Part shown: positions 44,125-53,117 of the stretch, one piece after another
Layout of the letters: each line of letters begins with the position of its first letter
Position numbering within the stretch: the stretch's first letter is position 1
DNA from: Tolypothrix campylonemoides VB511288
GTDB taxonomy: Bacteria > Cyanobacteriota > Cyanobacteriia > Cyanobacteriales > Nostocaceae
DNA length: 64,000 nucleotides
Assembly: GCA_000828075.3 (NCBI GenBank)
Contig: JXCB02000027.1
Location: 642,811-706,810 of the forward strand
Reading direction: 5' to 3'
Program-made: the position numbers and the translations under genes
The notes under the pieces: model-generated
Database searches by the model: none
Seen by the model: only the letters and a program-made list of their open reading frames with translations
Told to the model about the DNA's origin: nothing

Positions 44125-44177
44125 AAGGCTATCTGCTAAACAGTGGACAAAACTAGATATAAGCATCCTTATAAACA

Positions 44178-44210
44178 CAAAAAAAAGGAGAGCCACTTGG
44201 GCAGCTCTCC
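44178..44210 (-). terminator. Hairpin with T run, minus strand
   Basis: On the minus strand GGAGAGC-TGCCCAAGTG-GCTCTCC is followed by eight T residues. It would end transcripts from gatB, with the 44311-44401 element lying between gene and terminator; read from the plus strand it lacks a T run. Confidence 0.65.
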
Positions 44211-44310
44211 AGATCATCAGGGTGCATCTACTTAGCATAATATATCATTTTTGCTCTGAGGGGTGTCACCCCTCTTTTGTGATATTTTGCTAAAGATAGT
44301 GTAAAGAATA

Positions 44311-44401
44311 AGACTTACGCACAGACAACGGAAAAATTAACCGCAGAGGGCGCAGAGGGCACAGAGGAATGAGAGTTTTAGAGAGATTTTGCGTAAGTCC
44401 T
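44311..44401. mobile_element. MITE with GACTTACGCA termini
   Basis: AGACTTACGCA (44311-44321) and TGCGTAAGTCCT (44390-44401) are inverted termini of a 91-bp element containing CCGCAGAGGGCGCAGAGGGCACAGAGG, a very common text in Nostocales genomes. It has no coding capacity. Confidence 0.7.
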
Positions 44402-44469
44402 AAAGAAGTTTCAAAAGAAACACGAGAGCGGAACCTGTAGAACTTTCGGATGCAACGTCTCTACAGAAT

Positions 44470-45945
44470 TTAGCCATTCAGCTTCTTTTCCACCAATTGG
44501 TTAGTCAGTTTGGGTTCAGCAAGTTTGTTGGTCTTTTTCAGAACCTGTCCGACAAAGAAGCCTTTGAGGTTGGTGTTACCGTTGCGGTACTTTTCTAGTT
44601 CTTTGGGATTTGCAGCCATCACTTCATCGATGATCGATTCCAGTACACTAGGATCGGTGATCAGTTCCTTGCCTTTAAATAATTCCTCAGGAGAACGACC
44701 GTCCAGCAACTCTGGAAGCTTCTCTTTGGCTATGGCGTTGCTAATTTTCCCGTTTTCAATCCGAGTGATCACATCAGCCAGATTAGTGGGTGTGAGGGCA
44801 ATTTCGGTGATGTTGAGTTTATTTTTGTTGAGGTAGGCGGCGACATCCTGAGTAATCCAGTTAGCAGCAGCTTTGGGATTTGCACCACTCACAATCACCG
44901 CTTCAAAATATTCAGCAACGGAACGTTCTTCTGTCAACACCCGTGCATCATATGCTGTTAACCCCAACTCATTTTCATAACGATAGCGTTTTTGTGCGGG
45001 TCGTTCAGGAAGCTGACTGCGCCACTCTTCTAATTGTTCATCTGAAACCTCAATCGGCGCTAAATCTGGTTCGGGGAAGTAGCGATAATCGCTAGAACCT
45101 TCCTTAACCCGCATACTAATTGTGCGTTGAGAGCTTTCTTCCCACAGGCGAGTTTCTTGTATAATGCGTTCACCGGCTTCTACCGCTGCGATTTGGCGCT
45201 CAATTTCGTATTCAATCGCCCGTTGGATGGCGTTGAACGAATTCATGTTCTTAATTTCTACCTTTGTGCCAAATTCCTTTTGTCCAACAGGACGCACGGA
45301 GATGTTGACATCGCAGCGCAAAGAACCTTCTTGCATATTGCCATCGCTGACGCCAAGGTAGCGTAAAATGCGGCGCAATTCTTGAGCATACTCTGCAGCT
45401 TCTTGTCCAGAACGCAAATCGGGTTCCGAGACAATTTCCACCAACGGTACACCTGCCCGATTGTAATCTACCAGAGAGTAGGTGGAACCGGAAAGGCGAT
45501 CGCTCCCGGCGTGTACCAATTTTCCGGCATCTTCCTCCATATGCAGGCGGGTGATGCCAATCTTTTTGCGAACGGGCTTACCGTCAGCATCGACTAATTC
45601 AATTTCTAACCAACCATGTTCAGCAATGGGCAGGTCATACTGAGAAATTTGGTAATTTTTCGGTAAGTCAGGATAAAAATACTGCTTGCGGTCAAACTTG
45701 CTATATTTAGCAATTTGGCAATTGAGGGCTAAACCTGCTTTCACAGCGTATTCTAGGACTTTTTCGTTAAGTACCGGCAACACACCAGGCAAACCCATGC
45801 AAACCGGGTCAATGTTAGTATTGGGGTCACCACCAAATGCCGTAGAGCTAGAAGAGAAAATTTTGGTGTTGGTACTAAGCTGACAATGGGTTTCCAGACC
45901 AATAATCGCCTCGTACTCAGTTTTTACTAAAGCAGCAGAAGTCAT
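44470..45945 (-). CDS. gatB: Asp-tRNA(Asn)/Glu-tRNA(Gln) amidotransferase subunit B
   Basis: GatB subunit (491 aa) of the GatCAB complex, which converts Glu-tRNA(Gln) to Gln-tRNA(Gln) (and Asp-tRNA(Asn) to Asn-tRNA(Asn) where needed); cyanobacteria lack GlnRS. Family text: YEAIIGLETHCQLSTNTKIF, VCMGLPGVLPVLN, KYSKFDRKQYFYPDLPKNYQ, ITRLHMEEDAGK, DYNRAGVPLVEIVSEPD, SSDYRYFPEPDLAP; YqeY-like tail domain at the C-terminus (NGKISNAIAKEKL...). Monocistronic; gatA and gatC are not in the window. Confidence 0.98.
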   Translation of the reverse strand: MTSAALVKTEYEAIIGLETHCQLSTNTKIFSSSSTAFGGDPNTNIDPVCMGLPGVLPVLNEKVLEYAVKAGLALNCQIAKYSKFDRKQYFYPDLPKNYQISQYDLPIAEHGWLEIELVDADGKPVRKKIGITRLHMEEDAGKLVHAGSDRLSGSTYSLVDYNRAGVPLVEIVSEPDLRSGQEAAEYAQELRRILRYLGVSDGNMQEGSLRCDVNISVRPVGQKEFGTKVEIKNMNSFNAIQRAIEYEIERQIAAVEAGERIIQETRLWEESSQRTISMRVKEGSSDYRYFPEPDLAPIEVSDEQLEEWRSQLPERPAQKRYRYENELGLTAYDARVLTEERSVAEYFEAVIVSGANPKAAANWITQDVAAYLNKNKLNITEIALTPTNLADVITRIENGKISNAIAKEKLPELLDGRSPEELFKGKELITDPSVLESIIDEVMAANPKELEKYRNGNTNLKGFFVGQVLKKTNKLAEPKLTNQLVEKKLNG

Positions 45946-46157
45946 AAAATCACAAATTGGGCATAATCCTTCTTTAGGGTACTATTGTAAACTGCTCGCG
46001 ACTTGCCCTAAGGACGGTTATCAGGGCAGAGTTTATCAACAATAATATCAGCGGACATCATTTAACCTAGTAAAATCTAGTAACAAGTACTAGTTTCTAC
46101 CATGTATCGGGCTATGTCCTGCCCACTTAATATAATTCCGGAAATATCTATAAATTA

Positions 46158-46451
46158 CTACTGAATTGCTCTGCTAGTCGTTACGGTACGTTTTACCCCA
46201 TTGACTTTGCTGATAGCAGTTTGTATTCGGCGGGCGTTTTGACGATAGGAATCATTCGTTAACACTTTTTGGATCGTTGTCTTTAAGCGATCGCCATTAA
46301 AATCCTTCAGGGAAATAAATTCACCTGCGCCTACCCATGCTACCCTAGCAGCAATTCCTGGCTCATCATCTCCAATGGGAATTGCTACTATCGGTACTCC
46401 TGCACTCACGGATTCCAACACTGAGTTTAAGCCTGCATGAGTAATAATTAT
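46158..46451 (-). pseudogene. C-terminal fragment of a UDP-glycosyltransferase
   Basis: Reads IIITHAGLNSVLESVSAGVP followed by IVAIPIGDDEPGIAARVAW, the acceptor-side donor-binding motif of GT1 (MGT/zeaxanthin glucosyltransferase-like) enzymes, then about 60 more residues to a stop. Everything N-terminal to ITHAG is missing; the fragment begins directly at the stop codon of the PPOX gene, so a deletion or recombination joined the two. Confidence 0.75.
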
Positions 46452-46948
46452 CCCTTGCCCTCACTTGTGACATGGGTTAAGGTGCTTAGGTCGTTCGGGT
46501 CTACCTCATAAGCTGCACCAAAGCCGATGACAAAGCGACCTTTGCTTGGTGTAAGTTTAAAAATGCGAAAGTCTGGTAAATCGCGCAATAGTTGAATAAT
46601 GTCTCCGAAACGCGCTTCAAAACTGTTAACAATTTGATTGTATAACTCTGTATCGCGTTCGACTAAGGTCGCTGTACAGTCAAAGGTTAGACGACGACGC
46701 GCAAAGATTTGCTTAGTTTGAGATTCCTCTTCTATGAATAACACACTTACCTTAGGGACTGCATAGAGATTTTGAGTGTGGGTAGAAAGACCACTGACAT
46801 AGATGTAAATATTTTTGCTTTCATCTATGACAAAAGGAGCATAGCTCGCATTGGGAATGTGATCAGCATTTACAGTGCTGATCACAACGCTTTGGAACAA
46901 GTCGGTGAAACTTTGATAGGCGGCGAGGGCGGTTTCAAATTGAGACAT
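46448..46948 (-). CDS. HugZ-type pyridoxamine 5'-phosphate oxidase-fold protein
   Basis: A 166-aa split-barrel flavin- or heme-binding protein of the PPOX family (HugZ/heme-utilisation-like). Text: FQSVVISTVNADHIPNASYA, PFVIDESKNIYIYVSGLSTH and VSVLFIEEESQTKQIFARRR, then FRIFKLTPSKGRFVIGFGAA, all typical. Start ATG follows AAAGG. The last residues (VTSEGKG) run up to the glycosyltransferase fragment, so the native C-terminus may be altered by a few residues. Confidence 0.88.
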   Translation of the reverse strand: MSQFETALAAYQSFTDLFQSVVISTVNADHIPNASYAPFVIDESKNIYIYVSGLSTHTQNLYAVPKVSVLFIEEESQTKQIFARRRLTFDCTATLVERDTELYNQIVNSFEARFGDIIQLLRDLPDFRIFKLTPSKGRFVIGFGAAYEVDPNDLSTLTHVTSEGKG

Positions 46949-46966
46949 AAAAGAACCTTTTCGTCA

Positions 46967-47039
46967 TAGTAGGTTGGGCAAACCGATGGGGAAACCCAAC
47001 AAACAATGTTGGGTTTTATAGCCTCAACCCAACCTACTA
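46967..47039. repeat. GTAGGTTGGG inverted-repeat element
   Basis: AGTAGGTTGGG...CCCAACCTACT termini enclose a second inverted pair AACCCAACAAACAATGTTGGGTT. A 73-bp non-coding element of a type frequent in cyanobacterial intergenic DNA. Confidence 0.75.
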
Positions 47040-47102
47040 CGCAAATTGGTATCAGTCAAAGCAGGTAAAATAACAGTAAATTGAAATTCTATAGATAAAG
47101 CA

Positions 47103-47246
47103 ATGCAATTAGAAGATTATTTTAACTTTTTATCGCCTGATGACATCCGCATAAAAGGACACCGCATCGGCATTGATAATGTACTTGATTATTATTTGGA
47201 AGGATATACACCAGAAGAAATTGCTGCTAATTTACGATTTTGGGCT
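47103..47246 (+). pseudogene. DUF433 antitoxin fragment
   Basis: MQLEDYFNFLSPDDIRIKGH, then RIGIDNVLDYYLEGYTPEEI and AANL: the first 48 residues of a DUF433 antitoxin-like protein. After that the frame passes into unrelated DNA ending in an IS-type hairpin, so the C-terminal HTH half is lost. No PIN toxin follows. Confidence 0.7.
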
Positions 47247-47249
47247 TAT

Positions 47250-47420
47250 TGCCCCCAGGGTTCTGGATCAGGAGTTGTCCACTTGAGATGGTGCTTGGCT
47301 TTTTTTATGTGTGCATTACCGCTATATTCTATTGTCGCACAACATGGCGTTTTTTCCCCTATTGAAAAAAGCCGTCCCAGAAGGACGGGGCTTTAAACCC
47401 AGTTTTTCGGTAAAGCTATC
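47250..47420 (+). mobile_element. IS200/IS605-type right-end remnant
   Basis: CCGTCC-CAGAA-GGACGG (47372-47388) followed by GGCTTTAAACCC is the kind of right-end hairpin seen beside IS200/IS605 and TnpB elements. No transposase or TnpB frame remains. It truncates the DUF433 gene. Confidence 0.5.
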
Positions 47421-47548
47421 TACTTATATAAATTTGCGGAAGTTGCATTGTCACAAATGTAGGTTGTTTTGGAAGACATGAAACAACAAGGGGCTTTTTG
47501 TCTTCAAGTTACCAAAAAAGCAGTAATTTAAATTAGTATGAGGTGACA

Positions 47549-48151
47549 ATGAAAGCACTCAAAGCACTGACTACGACTTTTATCGGTATTGGATCTGTGC
47601 TGGCGAGTTTACCTGCTCAGGCAGAATTGCCACCCCAAGCAGTTATCAATGGAGTCTATACTGGAATTCAGCACATTCACGGTTATCAAGCGACACCAAG
47701 ATTAATTTGGGGTGTTGCTCATGGTTCTCGCGGTGCTTGCGGACCTATTTACGGTAGCGTATATTGCAAACGCAACCACACTGTCTACATCACCACACGA
47801 GATATCAGGATGGCATACCAGCACGGAGATGCTGCCTTAGCTTATATTATTGGGCATGAATATGCTCATGCTATGCAAACTGCATATGGATTTCAACCCA
47901 GTGTGACACCTATATCAGAACTTCAAGCGGATTGTTTGGCAGGAGTTTATTTGGGGTTAATTCCCAATCTTACTCTTGATAAACGGGATATTTTAGAGAT
48001 TGCAACCCTAGCTCATCGAATTGGGGATTACCAATGGGGCAATAGGCACCATCATGGCACACCACAACAACGTGTGAGAGCTGTTGTTCAAGGTATGCAA
48101 GGTGCCGTCAAGGGAAGTGGTGTGCGTGCTTGCCGTGTTCGCAGAGTTTAG
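47549..48151 (+). CDS. Secreted neutral zinc metallopeptidase
   Basis: A 200-aa exported protein: signal peptide MKALKALTTTFIGIGSVLAS with a cut near AQA, then a YpfJ-like zinc-peptidase domain with HEYAH (HExxH) in YIIGHEYAHAMQ and the third ligand region PISELQADCLAGVYLG. Two cysteine pairs (ACGPIYGSVYC) probably form a disulfide. The ATG at 47549 is preferred, with GAGGTG just upstream; a GTG at 47543 is part of that ribosome site. Substrate unknown. Confidence 0.85.
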   Translation: MKALKALTTTFIGIGSVLASLPAQAELPPQAVINGVYTGIQHIHGYQATPRLIWGVAHGSRGACGPIYGSVYCKRNHTVYITTRDIRMAYQHGDAALAYIIGHEYAHAMQTAYGFQPSVTPISELQADCLAGVYLGLIPNLTLDKRDILEIATLAHRIGDYQWGNRHHHGTPQQRVRAVVQGMQGAVKGSGVRACRVRRV

Positions 48152-48213
48152 TGGGTAGAAGCTTCGTTGGGTGTAAGGGAGAATCATGTCCCTTATACCC
48201 CTAAACCTCTTGT

Positions 48214-49533
48214 CTATAGATTTTCTTGAGGTAGACTAGTCACTCTCGATTGGTCTAAGTAGCCATAAACTAGCTTAGAAACTTGACTAATAAAAACTCT
48301 TGCTCTGGTGTCACCAAAAGGTCTTTTCACCAAAATGCCTGCTAAGTAACGCTTACCGGATGGTAACTCGATGATACCTGCATCTCCAAGGAGAACCCCA
48401 AGAGTTCCTGTTTTATGAGCAATGACCGCACCTTTACCAAGACCAGCTGGTAGCAACCTTCTGTTCTGCACACGACGCATGATACCCAAAACCTTGGAGC
48501 GGCTTGTATTATTAAGCAATTTATCATTAGTAATCAACGCTGACAGTCTTACCAGGTCTTTAGGGCTGGTCGTATTAGTTCCCTTAAAGTCACCAAGCAA
48601 ATTGCGAATCACAGTGTTTTGCAGTCCCCAACTGCGAAACCGCTGATTTAACTTAGCCTTACCACCTAAACGGTCAATAATCATATTCGTAGCGGTATTG
48701 TCACTGATAGTAATCATCTTGGTGGCGGTGTCTAAAACACTCAGCCGCGTTCCCACTGGTTTGTATTGCAATATTCCCGAACCTGCAGCTTCAGCTTTCA
48801 AGTCACGCCGCAGCACTAAGGTTTCATTCAGCTTAATTCTGCCAGCATCGACTTCCTCAAACAAAGCAACCAGAATAGGGAACTTAATCGTGCTAGCAGC
48901 TGGAAATACCTTCTCTCCATTGAAGTCCAAATAGTTGCCTGTATCCAAGTCTAGGAAAAACATTCCAGGCGAGAGAAAACTGTAGCGACCCATCAATGTT
49001 TTCAGTTGAGAGTTTAGCCAGGACAACTCTTTACCTAGAGGTACAACTCCAGCAAAGGTTGAAATACCGCTGATTTGGACGGGAATTTGTTCTTCTCCAG
49101 ACTTGGTATCTACAATTTTTGCTTGCGAATCATTAAAGGCTGCACGTTCAATTGAAGAGAATTTCACGATCCAGTGTGACGAAGAATCTCCTTGAATTAG
49201 TAATTTTTCGGGGGATACTGTGTAGCCAGGTGCTAGTTCAACAACCAATCTGGTTGTTTGGGAGTCAACCTGTCCCAGACGAATCTCCCGAACTGCTGAT
49301 CCAAGAGTTTTACGGACTGTGTTGTCGTCTAAATTAGTTGTTCCTGGTAGGTCAATGACAAGCCTTGTCGGGTTATTAATTAAAAAAGCTTTTGGTTGGA
49401 CTCCAGAATCAGTGGTTATATCTAGTTGATTTTGAACGGGGTCGAAATACCAAGATTGCAAGCGAGCTGCTTTGACTGGAGAAGATAACAGTAAAATACT
49501 GGCGACACTAACTAACAGAAAGCTAAATCTCAT
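48214..49533 (-). CDS. AMIN-domain class A beta-lactamase-like protein
   Basis: A 439-aa exported protein. Signal peptide MRFSFLLVSVASILLLSSPV (cut near VKA); AMIN domain about 24-125 (WYFDPVQNQLDITTDSG, PTRLVIDLPG, VREIRLGQVDSQTTRLVVEL), which binds peptidoglycan in AmiC-type proteins; then a serine beta-lactamase/D-Ala-peptidase fold with STIK (S-x-x-K, in AASTIKFPIL), SDN (MITISDNTATNM) and KTG (AHKTGTLG). All three active-site motifs are intact. A Glu166 equivalent could not be assigned with certainty, so it may be a cell-wall enzyme rather than a resistance factor. The ATG at 49533 opens the signal peptide. Confidence 0.88.
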   Translation of the reverse strand: MRFSFLLVSVASILLLSSPVKAARLQSWYFDPVQNQLDITTDSGVQPKAFLINNPTRLVIDLPGTTNLDDNTVRKTLGSAVREIRLGQVDSQTTRLVVELAPGYTVSPEKLLIQGDSSSHWIVKFSSIERAAFNDSQAKIVDTKSGEEQIPVQISGISTFAGVVPLGKELSWLNSQLKTLMGRYSFLSPGMFFLDLDTGNYLDFNGEKVFPAASTIKFPILVALFEEVDAGRIKLNETLVLRRDLKAEAAGSGILQYKPVGTRLSVLDTATKMITISDNTATNMIIDRLGGKAKLNQRFRSWGLQNTVIRNLLGDFKGTNTTSPKDLVRLSALITNDKLLNNTSRSKVLGIMRRVQNRRLLPAGLGKGAVIAHKTGTLGVLLGDAGIIELPSGKRYLAGILVKRPFGDTRARVFISQVSKLVYGYLDQSRVTSLPQENL

Positions 49534-49954
49534 CCGTGTGATTTTTGTGAGCGATAGTAGAATTTGCTTGCACAAATCTTCCAGATTTTTTTAGTGTTGT
49601 CCGGAAAAAAACTGCATGAGATTGTAATTATTGCTATTTTAGTTATGTTGCCGCAAGTGATCTTAGTAACATATAACTGAATTGTGGGAAGTGCAGCCTC
49701 AATTAATAACGGCTTATCCAAACTCAAGGTTCCGTTGGGAACATTTTGTCGGATATGCGAGTCCTTGAGAAAGTAGTCCTTGCCGACTTGTTATCCATAA
49801 GGAATTAAACAAGGAACGGCAACCGTAATATCTAGGGAGATGTGTTGTATTAATTCTGGTGAATTAACTACAGAAAAACTCCCATCCTGCCTTACGGCAA
49901 CTCTCTCAAGAATTGGGAGAGAACTTTGGAGTGAGGGTATTTATGATAAATAAG

Positions 49955-50095
49955 CCTTTTACAAAAGTTAAGAAGAAGAAAAATGAAACCACAGATGCAC
50001 ACAGATGCACACGGATAATTTATCTGTGTTAATCTGTGTTAATCTGTGGTTTAAAATATCGTTATCTGACTTTTGCAAAAAGTCGAACGCTTAAC
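49955..50095. mobile_element. ACCACAGATG-type inverted-repeat element, left of hemN
   Basis: TTTTACAAAAGTTAAGAAGAAGAAAAATGAAACCACAGATG... and ...ATCTGTGGTTTAAAATATC...GACTTTTGCAAAAAGTC. The AAACCACAGATG/CATCTGTGGTTT text forms the stem. The related copy at 51590-51775 lies on the other side of hemN, with partial text again at 54368-54386. Confidence 0.6.
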
Positions 50096-50114
50096 TGAAG
50101 TTTGTATTAGGCGC

Positions 50115-51497
50115 TTAAATGGCGCGGGAGAATTTTTTCTCTTGTTTTGTTCTATGCATATCAAAGAGGACGGCAATGTTTCTTATCAGTAATCTACCGA
50201 TTTCTGTAACATTGATGTGATTCTTTGATAGACTTACCAGTCCATCTGCTTCTAAACGCTTCAACGCCTCTAGTTCCTGAGAGAAGTAGTCATCAAAACG
50301 GATATGGTATTTGTCTTCAATGTCTTGCTTATACAGTTGAAAGTGACACATGATGCTCATGATGATATCCCGCCGGAGAATATCATCCCAAGTGAGTTTG
50401 ATACCTTTACTAATCGGTAGGATATCTGTATCAATTGCTTGATAGTAATCCCTTAATTGCTTGTGGTTTTGGGCGTAGGTATCTTCTAGCATACTGATGG
50501 ATGTGGCACCAAAACCAAAGAGTTCTGCTTGCGGCTGAGTTGTGTAACCTTGGAAGTTGCGTTTTAGGGCGCGATCGCCTTGGGCAATTGCCAATTCATC
50601 ATTGGATTTGGCAAAATGATCCATGCCTATGAATAAATATTGGTGACTTGTCAACTCCTCAACAGTCATCTTGAGAATTTCTAACTTTTCCTGCGCTGGG
50701 GGTAGTGCTTCCACTGATATATTTTTTTGCACTGGCTTAAGCCACGGTACATAGGCAAAGTTAAAAACAGCAATCCTGTCTGGGTCTAATTCAATGGTCT
50801 TTTTCACCGTCTCCCGAAATGTCTGGACGGTTTGATAGGGTAGACCATAAATCAGGTCTACATTCACGCTTTCAAACTTCGCTTCTTTAATCCAGCCCAT
50901 CACATCAAACAGCATTTCTTCTGGTTGAATGCGATTCACTGCGACTTGAACTTCACGGTTAAAATCCTGAATACCAAAACTAATGCGGTTAAATCCAATC
51001 TCTCTTAAAAAGAAAATGTAATTTTTATCGACATAACGGGGATTAATTTCAATAGATATTTCTGCTGTAGGGCTAAGTGTGAAGTGTTGATTGATATTTG
51101 TCCATAAAAGTTCTACTTGTTCACGGCTCAAATAATTAGGAGTTCCACCACCCCAATGAATTTGAACCACTTTCCTATCTGAATCAATTAAGCTTGCTGT
51201 TTTCCTAATGTCTCGAACCAGATACTCTAGGTATGGTTTAGCAATATTCTTGTTGTTTGAAATTATGACATTGCAGCCGCAAAAATAGCAAGCACTTTGG
51301 CAAAAGGGTATATGGAAATACAAAGAAAGGGGAGTTTTCCTTTGATTCGAGGCGGCGATCGCAGCTTGAAAATCTGTGTAAGTAAATGCTTCAGTTAACT
51401 CTGTAGCGGGTGGATAACTGGTATATCTAGGTGCAGGAGTATCGTACTTCTTGATGATATCGAAATCAAACTTGACACCAGGAATTTGAAAAACCAT
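50115..51497 (-). CDS. hemN: Oxygen-independent coproporphyrinogen III oxidase
   Basis: Radical-SAM enzyme (460 aa) that oxidatively decarboxylates coproporphyrinogen III to protoporphyrinogen IX without O2. The cluster motif C-x3-C-x2-C with an extra Cys is seen in PFCQSACYFCGCNV; other HemN text: YTSYPPATEL, QIHWGGGTPNYLS, INRISFGIQDFNREVQ, DLIYGLPYQT and GFGATSISML. The start ATG at 51497 gives MVFQIPGVKFDFD; a TTG five codons upstream is less likely. It lies downstream of ho on the same strand, but a 380-bp gap with a MITE separates them. Confidence 0.97.
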   Translation of the reverse strand: MVFQIPGVKFDFDIIKKYDTPAPRYTSYPPATELTEAFTYTDFQAAIAASNQRKTPLSLYFHIPFCQSACYFCGCNVIISNNKNIAKPYLEYLVRDIRKTASLIDSDRKVVQIHWGGGTPNYLSREQVELLWTNINQHFTLSPTAEISIEINPRYVDKNYIFFLREIGFNRISFGIQDFNREVQVAVNRIQPEEMLFDVMGWIKEAKFESVNVDLIYGLPYQTVQTFRETVKKTIELDPDRIAVFNFAYVPWLKPVQKNISVEALPPAQEKLEILKMTVEELTSHQYLFIGMDHFAKSNDELAIAQGDRALKRNFQGYTTQPQAELFGFGATSISMLEDTYAQNHKQLRDYYQAIDTDILPISKGIKLTWDDILRRDIIMSIMCHFQLYKQDIEDKYHIRFDDYFSQELEALKRLEADGLVSLSKNHINVTEIGRLLIRNIAVLFDMHRTKQEKKFSRAI

Positions 51498-51589
51498 CGA
51501 GGTTGCTTCCAATAAAATGAATGTATGCAGGATACGAAGCTAGCAATGGATCTAACGAATATAGCGCTTCTTGTTGGTATTCAAGAAAC

Positions 51590-51775
51590 CTCTTCCAAAA
51601 GTCAATTGCAATGAAAATGAAACCACAGATGGACAATAAATAAAAGTTTTTCCTCTGTCTTCCTCCCTCTTGTAGGGGGGAATGAGGGGGGTGGACACAG
51701 ATGATTAACTAGTGTGAATTCATGTGCATCTGTGGTTCTAAATATCTATTCATCAGACTTTTGTAAGAAGTCTAA
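51590..51775. mobile_element. ACCACAGATG-type inverted-repeat element, right of hemN
   Basis: CTTCCAAAAGTCAATTGC then AAAATGAAACCACAGATG ... GCATCTGTGGTTCTAAATATC ... GACTTTTGTAAGAAGTC. Same termini as 49955-50095, with a different middle that includes GGGGGGAATGAGGGGGG. It separates ho from hemN. Confidence 0.6.
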
Positions 51776-51877
51776 TTAAGATCTGCTATAAATCATCCGC
51801 AATATCCAGTTACAAAATCCGTTACTGATGCACCTTGATAAACGCCACCCGTTTGGAGATGATTCTCAATAAAATTT

Positions 51878-52591
51878 CTAAGCTTTACTGAGTTCGGTGT
51901 TACCGGGGTTATTAGTATTAGTCAAGCTATTGAACACGACTTGACCGATGAGTTTGATGAGAGTTTCTTCCAATTCCTTCGCCACCTGCATATTCAGCCG
52001 AAACGCATGGTTTGCTTCCGCAACAATCCGGTCTGCGGTTGCATCATTTATTGGCAATGAATCTAATGCTTGACGATACTTGTCTTTAAATGCTTTTTTG
52101 TCTGGGATTTGCTCAAAATTGTAGAAAGATGTGCCTTCGTATCCAGAAAGCTTCAAGACTGATTGAGCAACCTTTTGCAACATCTGACCACCAGACAAAT
52201 CGCCCATGTAGCGGGTATAAGCATGACCTATCAATAATTGTGGTTCTTTTGCGGACAGTTCACGGATGCGAGTTACGTAAGCTAGGGTGGCTTTTGCAGG
52301 TGTGATTTGCCCTCTCCAGTTGTGAGAGTAGTAAAACTCTAAGTCTTTCTCTAAATGAGTTTTGCGATTGAGTTCTCTGAAATATACCGCACTGATTAAA
52401 GAATGGTCTTTATGATGCTCTAATGCTGCTTCCAGTTCGCTATAGATGTAATACAAGTTACCTAAAAACTTTGCAAAGCAGTTTCTATCAACAACTCCTT
52501 TGACAAAGCATTTCATGAATCCCATGTTCTCAATTGCTGTATGAGCTTGTTGCGTTCCACAGCGAAGTTTTTCAGCTAAATTGCTACTCAT
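51878..52591 (-). CDS. ho: Heme oxygenase
   Basis: Opens heme to biliverdin IX-alpha, CO and iron, using ferredoxin electrons; the start of phycobilin and phytochromobilin synthesis. The 237-aa product shows the proximal His in CGTQQAHTAIENMGF (about residue 17) and the distal-helix signature YMGDLSGGQMLQKVAQ (about 132-147). The ATG at 52591 (MSSNLAEKLRCG) is the family start. Its neighbours acsF and hemN indicate the HO2-type, low-oxygen isoform of cyanobacteria; sequence alone does not separate HO1 from HO2 here. Confidence 0.95.
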   Translation of the reverse strand: MSSNLAEKLRCGTQQAHTAIENMGFMKCFVKGVVDRNCFAKFLGNLYYIYSELEAALEHHKDHSLISAVYFRELNRKTHLEKDLEFYYSHNWRGQITPAKATLAYVTRIRELSAKEPQLLIGHAYTRYMGDLSGGQMLQKVAQSVLKLSGYEGTSFYNFEQIPDKKAFKDKYRQALDSLPINDATADRIVAEANHAFRLNMQVAKELEETLIKLIGQVVFNSLTNTNNPGNTELSKA

Positions 52592-53117
52592 CGTTAAAGC
52601 GGTTCTTGTCCAAGTAAGATACGTACCCAATACCTATAAGGTTTGGAGTGACCGAATTTTAGGACTTTCGCAGAATTCCCGAGGTAAAGCTATCTGTTTT
52701 GTAGTAAGCGCTGACTACAAACTCTAAACCAGGCTGATTATCACTTAAACTATTTAACTATGAAACAGTTGTAGAACTATAAAACCATTTGCATTTATTA
52801 ATATTTTCCTCATCAAGTCGCGCCGAGGAGAAAAGGGAAACGCGCATTTCAGGTGGGGAGGAATCGGCGCGACGGGATTGGGGATTGGGGATTAGGGATT
52901 GGGACTTACCCCCCAAATCCCCGCAGAATTGTCCCAATCCCTGGAATAGGGCGGGCTGTTGCAATCCCCGCGCGACAATTCCTCCCAGTCCCCAGTCCCT
53001 AATCCCTAGTCCCCACCTTACAAAGAGCGTAAATCAGTTTTGAAAATTAGTTTAAATAATTTTCTTTTAGATTTATCATGCTTATATAGCTTTAAAAAGA
53101 TAGATTGAACGGTTCTC
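52592..53117. promoter_or_regulatory. Divergent control region between ho and acsF
   Basis: A 526-bp gap between divergent ho and acsF. It must hold both promoters and, if the adjacent MarR protein controls them, its operators. The middle (52872-53021) is occupied by GGGGATT / AGTCCCC heptamer repeats, so the functional sites are probably in the two outer parts (52592-52800 and 53022-53117). No exact operator could be assigned. Confidence 0.5.
52872..53021. repeat. Heptamer repeats in the ho-acsF gap
   Basis: GGGATTGGGGATTGGGGATTAGGG at 52872-52899 and CCCAGTCCCCAGTCCCTAAT-type units at 52984-53016, with CGCGACGG/GCGCGACAA and CCCCGCAGAATTG text between. Confidence 0.8.
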
